From Desulfothermus sp964427155 (GTDB lineage: Bacteria > Desulfobacterota > Desulfovibrionia > Desulfovibrionales > Desulfothermaceae), in the NCBI GenBank assembly GCA_964427155.1, contig CAYRSC010000004.1, positions 186,001 through 250,000 on the forward strand: a stretch of 64,000 bases of DNA. Direction: 5' to 3'. Numbering within the stretch: the first letter of the stretch is position 1; each line of letters begins with the position of its first letter. The notes under the pieces are model-generated. The model saw only the letters and a list, made by a program, of their open reading frames with translations, searched no databases and was not told where the DNA came from. Positions 1 through 6,621 of the stretch are shown one piece after another. The translations under genes and the position numbers were made by a program.

Positions 1-318
1 CAATTTGGTGGCCAATAGATCCACAAGGGGGGAAGATACATCTGATCCTGCTCCCATTTTCCAGGAAAGCTCTAACAAACAGTCTTTAATGGCGGCCACA
101 GAGTCTATGTCCCTTTTTATCTCCTCTACCTCTCTATAGACAAACTTCTTCCTTGCATAGGGACTTCCAAAGCAAAAGCTACACAAATTCCAGGGACAAT
201 TACAGGTGAAACGGAGCAGAAGGGAATTGCATCCCCCTTCTGAGGGAGGACGAATAGGTCCCACCTCAAAGGTCAATTGATTCAATCTCCTTATCAGATC
301 CTCTTCACATCCATTCAT
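1..318 (-). CDS. Radical SAM protein, N-terminal part (runs off the window)
   Basis: An open frame of 106 codons runs from an ATG at 318 to the window edge without a stop. A GGGAGG ribosome site lies 6-7 bases upstream of this ATG; an ATG slightly further upstream meets a stop at once. The cysteines C41, C46 and C49 (CPWNLCSFC) are the 4Fe-4S cluster motif of a radical SAM subfamily that starts with IRPPSE followed by a CPWN-type motif; C39 is an extra cysteine close by. The protein would cleave S-adenosylmethionine to start a radical reaction, but the substrate cannot be inferred. The C-terminal part lies outside the window. It is divergent from the MCP gene at 510. Confidence 0.8.
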   Translation of the reverse strand, partial: MNGCEEDLIRRLNQLTFEVGPIRPPSEGGCNSLLLRFTCNCPWNLCSFCFGSPYARKKFVYREVEEIKRDIDSVAAIKDCLLELSWKMGAGSDVSSPLVDLLATKL

Positions 319-423
319 CGCATCCTCCCAATAGCCTTCTCTCCTCCCTATAGACCAGCTTCCAGCACCTATCAATAGGGAAAACACAGCCTGAATAAAA
401 ACTTACCATCACCAAATCCTTAA

Positions 424-460
424 TTGACTATTGTCAAAGAAAAATTATATCTGTTAAGAT
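424..460 (+). promoter_or_regulatory. Possible sigma-70 promoter for the MCP gene
   Basis: TTGACT at 424-429 is followed after 16 bases by TATATC at 446-451. An alternative pair, TTGTCA at 431-436 and TAAGAT at 455-460 with an 18-base spacer, overlaps it. Both lie in an AT-rich stretch 50-85 bases upstream of the start at 510. No flagellar sigma-28 motif was seen. This is a match by eye only. Confidence 0.35.
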
Positions 461-509
461 ATGTTTTTTAACAAGTTTTAATCCTTTGATAGATAAGAGG
501 AGGGAGACT

Positions 510-2249
510 ATGACGATTAGAGGACGGCTGGGGATTGCAATGTGCAGTATATTTTGCATCTCTGTGGTTCTTGCATGTAGCATCCTTGTGGTAACCCACA
601 AACAAAAAAGTGATGCCCTGGTTATAAACCTGGCAGGAAGGCAGAGGATGCTCACCCAGAAGATGACAAAGGAGGTCCTGGGACTGGTCTATTATAAAAG
701 ACTTACAGGAAAGAGGGAGAAGGCCATAGATGAGTCTCTCACAAAGAGCATCAGGCTCTTTCATGAGACATTGGTGGCCCTCACCTCCTCGGGATATGCC
801 CCCACCACCCTGGACCCTGATGGTCCCAAACAGTGGATACCCGCCTCCCAGGGAAAGGCCCTTGTTCAGCTAAAGAAGGTAAGAAAGATGTGGGAGCCTT
901 TTAAAAAGCACCTGGAAGAGGCCCAGAAGGATATGTCTCACGCGGCAATAACCTATGTACTAAAGAACAATATGCCCCTGCTCAAGGAGATGAACAAGGC
1001 AGTGGGTCTGCTACAGAACCAATCTGATATGAGGGTACACCTGCTGAATATAATAAGCATCATAGGTATAATTGTTGGACTTATAATTATAGCCTTTGTA
1101 TGGTGGTGGATAAACAGATCCATAATAGGACCCATTACATCTCTGGTAAATTTTGCCCAGGATGTTACATCCCAGTATTCCAGTGAATATAATGGGACTC
1201 TAACAGGAGGAGACTCTAATAACGAATTAAAACTCCTTGAAAATGCCCTCCACAGCATGGTTCAAAAACTGAAACAGGAAATAGAAAATGCCCATGAGAT
1301 GTCGGCCCAGAGTGAGGCAATGGCAAGGGAGGCAAAGGAGGCCAAAAAGAGGGCAGAGGAGGCCATGAAAAGGGCTGTGGAGAATGAGAAGGCCCTGCGA
1401 GTGGTGGCCAGTGAGATAGATGGAGTAGCAGAAAAGATAGTTCATTCTTCAGAAGAATTATCTCAGCAGGCAGATCATGTAGCCGAAGGGGCAGAGATGC
1501 AGAAACAAAGGACAGTAGAGACTGCCACTGCCATGGAAGAGATGAATGCCACGGTACTTGAAGTGGCCAAGAATGCATCTGAGGCTGCAGAAAGTGCAGA
1601 AGAGGCAAAGAGACGTGCAGAAAAGGGGGCAATGGTAGTGGATGAGGCAGTTGGAGCAATAAATGAGATAAATATCCTCACGGAAAAATTAAAGGAGAAT
1701 ATGCAGATATTACAAGAAAAGGCCAACAGTATATCTGAGGTAATGAACGTGATTTCAGATATAGCGGATCAGACAAATCTTCTTGCCCTAAATGCCGCCA
1801 TTGAGGCCGCCAGGGCTGGTGAGGCAGGAAGGGGTTTTGCAGTGGTGGCAGATGAGGTGAGAAAACTGGCAGAAAAGACCATGATGGCCACAAAGGAGGT
1901 GGGAGAGGCCATAAAATCCATCCAGGAAGAGGTGAGCAGGGACGTGGAGGAGATGAATAATGTGGCAGAATCTGTGGCAAAGGGTACTGAGCTCTCCAGG
2001 GAATCCAGAAGTGCCCTGGAGGAGATAGTGGAACTGGTTATCTCTATTGCTGACCAGATCCGGGCCATTGCCACTGCATCAGAAGAGCAATCAGCTGCCA
2101 GTGAAGAGATAACCAGGGCAATTACTGATGTAAGTGAGATCTCAGATTCCACCACCACCAGTATAGAGGAGATGAGAAATGCCATTCAACAATTTGTGGG
2201 TATGGCAGAAGAACTTAAAGAACTGGTAGAAAAACTCCTTCACAAATAA
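510..2249 (+). CDS. Methyl-accepting chemotaxis protein with PilJ-like sensor
   Basis: A 579-residue transmembrane chemoreceptor. The start at 510 is chosen because AGGAGGGAG lies just upstream; a TTG at 486 would add 8 residues. TM1 is at about 6-26, and the sensor begins with NLAGRQRMLTQKM, which resembles the type IV pili MCP (PilJ) sensor family. TM2 is at about 177-199, HAMP at about 202-257, then a long coiled coil and the signalling domain. The CheA/CheW-binding hairpin tip (DQTNLLALNAAIEAARAGE) is near 420-440. Glu/Gln-rich pairs on both sides of the tip are likely methylation sites. The signalling half is nearly the same as that of the MCP at 24608, so both probably feed the CheA encoded at 37650. 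The ligand is unknown. Confidence 0.9.
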   Translation: MTIRGRLGIAMCSIFCISVVLACSILVVTHKQKSDALVINLAGRQRMLTQKMTKEVLGLVYYKRLTGKREKAIDESLTKSIRLFHETLVALTSSGYAPTTLDPDGPKQWIPASQGKALVQLKKVRKMWEPFKKHLEEAQKDMSHAAITYVLKNNMPLLKEMNKAVGLLQNQSDMRVHLLNIISIIGIIVGLIIIAFVWWWINRSIIGPITSLVNFAQDVTSQYSSEYNGTLTGGDSNNELKLLENALHSMVQKLKQEIENAHEMSAQSEAMAREAKEAKKRAEEAMKRAVENEKALRVVASEIDGVAEKIVHSSEELSQQADHVAEGAEMQKQRTVETATAMEEMNATVLEVAKNASEAAESAEEAKRRAEKGAMVVDEAVGAINEINILTEKLKENMQILQEKANSISEVMNVISDIADQTNLLALNAAIEAARAGEAGRGFAVVADEVRKLAEKTMMATKEVGEAIKSIQEEVSRDVEEMNNVAESVAKGTELSRESRSALEEIVELVISIADQIRAIATASEEQSAASEEITRAITDVSEISDSTTTSIEEMRNAIQQFVGMAEELKELVEKLLHK

Positions 2250-2258
2250 AAAAGCAAT

Positions 2259-2987
2259 ATGTCTGCAGTGGCCATCTTATGTCTTACCCTATTGGCCTCC
2301 ACAGTGGGGGCCATTACAGGGTTTGGTTCTTCTACAATAATGGTACCTGTATTAGGTATATTTTTTCCCCTGCCTGTGGTCCTCCTATTTGCGGGAATAA
2401 TCCACCTAAGTGGAAATCTGTGGAAGGTCCTCCTCTTTAGGAGAGGGATTGTGTGGAAAATAGTCTTTGTCTTTGGGATAGCTGGATTTATGGGAAGTCA
2501 TATAGGAGCCCGCCTTGTTCTGGGAGAACATCTCTTCTCTGCCCGACGCATGCTGGGGATTTTCCTGGTAATCTATGTATTTTTTCTCTTCAAAAGGCCA
2601 CGGTGGAAGATAAGTGACACCTGGCCCCTGTGTGCAGTAGGAGGCCTTTTATCAGGCCTTTCTGCAGGATTCTTTGGTGTTGGAGGGGCAGTGAGAAGTG
2701 CCTTTCTAACTGCCTTTGACCTGCCCAAGGAGACCTATATCTTTACCTCGGCCATAATCGCCCTCTGTATAGATATAAGTCGCATAAGCACCTATCTATG
2801 GGGAGGGACCTCCCTCCCCCATCCCCTGGGGATCATACTGCTACTATGCATTCCAGTCTCCCTTGGAGGGACCTATCTGGGGAAGAGGATGGTGGATAAG
2901 ACCCCCCAGCATCTATTTAGGTATGTGGTGGGCTCTTTTCTAGCCATCATTGGGGTCCTTTTAGTACTTCATCCACAACTTCACTAG
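2259..2987 (+). CDS. TauE/SafE-family membrane permease
   Basis: A 242-residue protein made almost entirely of hydrophobic segments. It has the two-fold repeat of the TauE/SafE (COG0730) family: the glycine-rich motifs GAITGFGSSTIMVPVLG near the N terminus and GLSAGFFGVGGAVRSAF in the middle. Members export sulfite, sulfoacetate or related anions, or act as uncharacterised anion permeases; the substrate here is not known. The gene starts 9 bases after the MCP stop with no clear ribosome site, so it may rely on translational coupling. Its 3' end overlaps the convergent Lon-type gene by 41 bases. Confidence 0.85.
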   Translation: MSAVAILCLTLLASTVGAITGFGSSTIMVPVLGIFFPLPVVLLFAGIIHLSGNLWKVLLFRRGIVWKIVFVFGIAGFMGSHIGARLVLGEHLFSARRMLGIFLVIYVFFLFKRPRWKISDTWPLCAVGGLLSGLSAGFFGVGGAVRSAFLTAFDLPKETYIFTSAIIALCIDISRISTYLWGGTSLPHPLGIILLLCIPVSLGGTYLGKRMVDKTPQHLFRYVVGSFLAIIGVLLVLHPQLH

Positions 2988-4926
2988 GGTCTGAAACAAA
3001 TATCACCCTTAATCCTCCCTTTATATTGGATGGGATGCAGGCAAAATCACTCTGATTTTTCTCTGGCAAGATCACTGTTGAGACCCCTGCATTCTTTGCA
3101 GCAAGGAGTTTTTCTCTTACCCCTGATACAGGTAAGATCCGTCCAGAAAGGGTTATTTCCCCGCTCAATGCAACATCCCTTTTACATGCCCTGTTGAGGC
3201 TAAGGGATAGAAGGGAAAAGAAGATGGCCAGACCAGCAGAAGGACCGTCTTTGGGAATGGCCCCTGAGGGGACATGTACATGGATATCATAATGGGAAAA
3301 GATGTCTTCATCTATACCAAAGAGAGGGGCATTTGACCGGAGAAAACTAAGTGCTGCATGGGCAGATTCCTTAAGTACATCTCCCAGGGAACCAGTGAGA
3401 ATAAGATTGCCCCCACCTTTCATCCTGGTGGATTCCACAAACATTATTTCCCCTCCCACAGGGGTCCAGGCAAGGGCAGTGCACACCCCTATCCTGTCAT
3501 CCCCATCCACCATTTCTGGCCTGAATCTGGGAGGACCTAAAAGTTGCTCTACTCTTTCTGTATCTATCCTTATCTCTCCATGCCCGGAGATACCTTCCAG
3601 GATATGCCTTGCTGTCTTTCTACAGATAGAGGAGATTTGACGCTGAAGACCTCTAAGTCCTGCCTCTTTTGTATACTCCCTTATTAGCCTTATGACCGCC
3701 TCTGTCTCAAATTTCATCTTAAAATCAGCAAGGCCACTTTCCTGAACCTCTCTGGGGATGAGATAATTAAAGGAGATCTGCAACTTTTCGTCCTCAGTAT
3801 AACCTGGAACCCTTATTATCTCCAGACGATCTAGTAGAGGTGGAGGGATGGTGTCCACAGTATTTGCCGTGGCAATAAACATCACCCGGGAGAGGTCAAA
3901 GGGAACATCCAGATAATGGTCCACAAAGTGCCTATTCTGCTCAGGGTCCAAAATCTCCAGAAAAGGGGCCGCAGGGTCCCCCTTAAAATCCTGACCTATC
4001 TTGTCCAGCTCATCCAACATAAACACAGGATTTCTCGTGCCAACCCGCCGGATCTCCTGGATTATCCTTCCAGGAAGGGCCCCCACATAACTCCTCCTAT
4101 GTCCCCGGATCTGGGCCTCATCTTTGACACCTGCAAGTGAGATCCTTACAAATCTTCTCCCCATACTACAGGCAATGGAGGTCCCCAGGGAGGTCTTTCC
4201 TGTACCAGGGGGACCAAGAAAACACAAAATGGGCCCGCGACACTCATATCGGGTGAGGTGAGTTTCCAGGGCTGCAGCCACTGAGGCCTTTATCTCTTCC
4301 ATCTTAAAGGGTTTGGATAAAAACTGAAAAGAACCCTTCTTCATGGCAGAGACAGCAGTGGGGACCGAGGCAAAACCGGTTATCACAATGACCTCAGTGG
4401 AAGGGGTGTCCCTCTTTACCCTCTCCAGCACCTCCAGACCATCCACCTCGCCCATCTTGAGGTCTGTGACCACCACATCAAATGACATCTTCTCCAATAG
4501 CACCAAGGCCTCTTCCCCACTGTGGGCAATATGCACCTCGTATCCTTCCCTCTCTAAGAAATTCTTTATATTTACACAGGTGAGTCTTTCATCATCCACC
4601 ACGAGGATACGAAATTGTCTCCTGGCCTTTAATATCCTCACAGCAAGATGCTCAAGGATGCGATCCTTTATCTCCTGAAGGCCAAAATGATTTTCATCCA
4701 ATATCTCAGCGGCCCTCTTTATATCCAGATTATCCCTGGTGGTAACCTTCCAGGGAAGAGACAAGAGATAATCTAGATAATTTATACCAATTGTATATTC
4801 AGCAGAAGACTCACTAATATATTGGATCTTCTCAATCTCTTTCAAGGCAACATCTCTTACATACTCTGGCAGCCCCCCCTTGAGCACCTCACGGCGCAGA
4901 CGAGAGAGCTCATCTGACTCTTCCAT
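2947..4926 (-). CDS. Lon-type protease with an inserted response-regulator receiver domain
   Basis: 659 residues from the ATG at 4926 (GGAAGG upstream); an ATG at 4980 would add 18. Residues 1-100 match the helical segment just before the Lon ATPase; the N-terminal LAN substrate-binding domain of Lon is absent. Residues 104-220 form a receiver (REC) domain with acidic pocket D111/D112, phospho-acceptor D155 and K205. The Lon AAA+ module resumes at GPILCFLGPPGTGKT (Walker A 238-245; Walker B D305/E306). The protease domain holds S563 in DGPSAG and K606, 43 residues apart as in E. coli Lon (S679/K722). All active sites look intact, so this should be an ATP-dependent protease whose activity may be controlled by phosphorylation. 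No histidine kinase lies beside it. It lies convergent to, and overlaps, the permease gene. Confidence 0.9.
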   Translation of the reverse strand: MEESDELSRLRREVLKGGLPEYVRDVALKEIEKIQYISESSAEYTIGINYLDYLLSLPWKVTTRDNLDIKRAAEILDENHFGLQEIKDRILEHLAVRILKARRQFRILVVDDERLTCVNIKNFLEREGYEVHIAHSGEEALVLLEKMSFDVVVTDLKMGEVDGLEVLERVKRDTPSTEVIVITGFASVPTAVSAMKKGSFQFLSKPFKMEEIKASVAAALETHLTRYECRGPILCFLGPPGTGKTSLGTSIACSMGRRFVRISLAGVKDEAQIRGHRRSYVGALPGRIIQEIRRVGTRNPVFMLDELDKIGQDFKGDPAAPFLEILDPEQNRHFVDHYLDVPFDLSRVMFIATANTVDTIPPPLLDRLEIIRVPGYTEDEKLQISFNYLIPREVQESGLADFKMKFETEAVIRLIREYTKEAGLRGLQRQISSICRKTARHILEGISGHGEIRIDTERVEQLLGPPRFRPEMVDGDDRIGVCTALAWTPVGGEIMFVESTRMKGGGNLILTGSLGDVLKESAHAALSFLRSNAPLFGIDEDIFSHYDIHVHVPSGAIPKDGPSAGLAIFFSLLSLSLNRACKRDVALSGEITLSGRILPVSGVREKLLAAKNAGVSTVILPEKNQSDFACIPSNIKGGLRVIFVSDPSEVVDEVLKGPQ

Positions 4927-5068
4927 TGGCCTTCCTGACCTATCTCCTGCTCTCCTCTTCTCCCACCTAAAAAAGACCATATACCCCCCCTTTTACCTCA
5001 CCCGCAACTGGGCTCACTATAATAAAAAATACCAAAAAAGAAACCCTTCAAGAAAAAGAGTTGTTTCT

Positions 5069-5165
5069 TTTTGCAACAAAGGCCTCCCCAGGGCCCCTAC
5101 TCCTCTCTATTATAACATACTGTTTTTAATGAAGATAATATTTACATATTTCATTTTGCAACAAA
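5069..5165. repeat. 12-base direct repeat TTTTGCAACAAA (two copies)
   Basis: TTTTGCAACAAA occurs at 5069-5080 and again at 5154-5165, 85 bases apart, i.e. about eight helical turns. Each copy contains the palindromic core TTGCAA. Two well-spaced identical sites upstream of an operon are consistent with a regulator binding site, but nothing identifies the regulator. Confidence 0.5.
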
Positions 5166-5202
5166 CCATTTCCAGGACAGGAACATGGGGTTAAAAAAAA
5201 GG

Positions 5203-5224
5203 CTTAACAAATAGATATGTTAAG
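5203..5224. repeat. Inverted repeat upstream of the Usp cluster
   Basis: CTTAACA (5203-5209) and TGTTAAG (5218-5224) are perfect 7-base inverted arms separated by 8 bases, about 50 bases before the first small gene. They could be an operator or a short RNA hairpin. Confidence 0.4.
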
Positions 5225-5276
5225 GTGGCACAGTATATGATTATCTCCATAATAAGAGGGGGATGGAGGAAGGATA

Positions 5277-5450
5277 ATGTTTCAAATTGCAACTATCTTT
5301 AAAAAGATGGAACAACTACTTTTGGGGGTGGTCTTTGCGGAGGCAAATCTAAAGGAGGTAGCGCTCCTGTTTTTAAAGGAAAAAAGAAAAAAAAGGTGTC
5401 TTAAAAAGGTAAGGGATAAAAATGAGGAGCGTCCATCTTTGAGGTTATAG
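5277..5450 (+). CDS. 57-residue small protein with an FAEA helix motif
   Basis: An ORF of 57 codons with a good ribosome site (GGAGGAAGG) upstream of the ATG at 5277. It stops 15 bases before the Usp-like gene at 5466 and shares its orientation. The N-terminal half is an amphipathic helix containing FAEA at 20-23 and ending in LKE; the C-terminal half is strongly basic (KEKRKKR). The segment around FAEA aligns without gaps after that motif with residues 73-88 of the next gene product (FAEA-x4-x-A-x4-KE), which suggests a shared helical module. I do not recognise a named family. Coding status is inferred from ribosome site, position and this similarity. Confidence 0.6.
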   Translation: MFQIATIFKKMEQLLLGVVFAEANLKEVALLFLKEKRKKRCLKKVRDKNEERPSLRL

Positions 5451-5465
5451 GAAGGGGGGGGAGAT

Positions 5466-5963
5466 ATGAGGAAGGTCTTACTGGGTATAGAAGGCATTAG
5501 GCCTGAGAGAAGGGCACTTTTATACACCCTAGAACTGGCATCCAGGCTGGGGTGGGGAGTAGAGATATTTGAGGTTATAAATCCCTATCCTCCCTCTGTG
5601 TCCCCTTCCAGGCACGCAAAGTGGAAACAGAGGATATGGTCCATAAAGAGATTCTTTCAGGATGCAATGGTGGCCACCACCTTTGCTGAGGCAGGACAGA
5701 GAGGGATCGCACGACATATCTGGAAAGAGGCCATAGAAAATCTTGCACCTTTTGCAGAGAGACTAAGGACCCTTCCCCACCGGCCTGAACTTATCCTGAG
5801 ACAGGGGTCTCTGGTAAGGGAGATGGTTGGCCATATAAGAGAACATACAGAGATAATTATGGCAATTATCTCTCATAGAGAGGTTGTAGCACTCCAAGAG
5901 AGAGGGGATATGGAAGGATTAAAGAGAAGGATGGATATTCCATTGGTGTTTGTAAAAAGATAA
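5466..5963 (+). CDS. Universal-stress-protein-like protein
   Basis: 165 residues. The N terminus (MRKVLLGIEG, then a helix with LYTLELASRLGWGVEIFEV) and the C terminus (IPLVFVKR) follow the Usp alpha/beta fold. The classic ATP-binding GxxG(S/T) loop is not obvious, so nucleotide binding is uncertain. Residues 57-88 form an extra amphipathic segment with FAEAG at 73-77 that matches the small protein encoded just upstream. The ribosome site is a G-rich run ahead of 5466. It is the second gene in a unit leading to the SLC13-type permease, suggesting a cytoplasmic regulator of that transporter. Confidence 0.65.
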   Translation: MRKVLLGIEGIRPERRALLYTLELASRLGWGVEIFEVINPYPPSVSPSRHAKWKQRIWSIKRFFQDAMVATTFAEAGQRGIARHIWKEAIENLAPFAERLRTLPHRPELILRQGSLVREMVGHIREHTEIIMAIISHREVVALQERGDMEGLKRRMDIPLVFVKR

Positions 5964-5978
5964 AAAAGGAGATCCTAT

Positions 5979-6488
5979 ATGACTCCATTTACTATTTTTG
6001 GGAAAAGAAAAGATAAAGAGGATAACGTTAGCATCCTGAAAAGAGAGGATACAATAAAACCACCTGAGACCATGGATGGCCCCCAGGGGAGGGGACCAAG
6101 ACTGGTGGTGGTGGGAGATGGGAAGACATTTAGTCAAGAACTTATCTCTTACTCTATTGAAATGGCCAGAAGGCTTGGCTCCTGTATTGTGGCCCTCAAC
6201 GCCGCCCCCATTGGAGAGGATTTACCTGTAAAAAGCATAGAAAGACACCGGCTCATGGAGGAATTTGAAAAGGAGTGCAGAGATGCGGCATCTCCCTTTA
6301 TAAAAAAGGGCAAAGAAGGGGGGATTGAGGTGGAACATGTGGTAAAATTCCTCCCCAGGGAGGCTGCCCTCCAAGAAATAAAGGAACAATATCCAGATAT
6401 GGAATTTGTTATTTCAGATAGTGAGAAGGACTATGTGCCATCTAAGGGGGAGAAGCACAGAGGGATATGCGTATATTCCATTGTATAA
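5979..6488 (+). CDS. Second Usp-like protein
   Basis: 169 residues. After a roughly 35-residue charged N-terminal stretch, a Usp-like core begins with PRLVVVGDGKTFSQELISYSIEMARRLGSCIVALN, split here at its natural beta1-alpha1-beta2 pattern. The end (GICVYSIV) gives a last beta strand. As in the preceding gene the canonical ATP loop is not evident. It lies 15 bases after the first Usp-like gene, with GGAGATC as ribosome site, and before a 28-residue membrane peptide and the permease. Function is inferred from fold and context only. Confidence 0.6.
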   Translation: MTPFTIFGKRKDKEDNVSILKREDTIKPPETMDGPQGRGPRLVVVGDGKTFSQELISYSIEMARRLGSCIVALNAAPIGEDLPVKSIERHRLMEEFEKECRDAASPFIKKGKEGGIEVEHVVKFLPREAALQEIKEQYPDMEFVISDSEKDYVPSKGEKHRGICVYSIV

Positions 6489-6519
6489 CTGACGGACAAG
6501 GGGATAAAGGAGAAGGGAG

Positions 6520-6606
6520 ATGGATATATATTTCATATTAAAGCTGGCCCTTATAGGAGTGGCCTTTGGATTTTGCTATGCATTCCGCAATGAAAACAGA
6601 GGATAG
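6520..6606 (+). CDS. 28-residue single-span membrane peptide
   Basis: ATG at 6520 with GGAGAAGGGAG just upstream and TAG at 6604-6606. The peptide begins MDIYFILKLALIGVAFGFCY and ends AFRNENRG: one hydrophobic span of about 18 residues followed by a short polar tail. It sits 15 bases before the permease start, in the gap between two cotranscribed genes. This position suggests a small accessory subunit of the permease; that role is an inference. Confidence 0.55.
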   Translation: MDIYFILKLALIGVAFGFCYAFRNENRG

Positions 6607-6621
6607 GAAAGGAGGCCAAAG

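Larger units (their letters stand above)
4927..5276. other. AT-rich intergenic region between the Lon-type gene and the Usp cluster
   Basis: About 350 bases with no supported gene. It holds the leader of the Lon-type gene, runs of A and T, a 12-base direct repeat and a 7-base inverted repeat (listed separately), and presumably the promoters of both flanking units. No clean TTGACA/TATAAT pair was found. TGGCAC at 5226-5231 lacks the GC needed at -12 for sigma-54. Confidence 0.6.

Noticed and set aside
1216..1659. Long open frame opposite the MCP gene
   Set aside because: Shadow frame of the purine-rich coding strand; rich in Leu/Pro/His/Ser, no ribosome site, no family.
5226..5242. Sigma-54 promoter (TGGCAC)
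   Set aside because: The GC dinucleotide required at -12 is missing at the right spacing.
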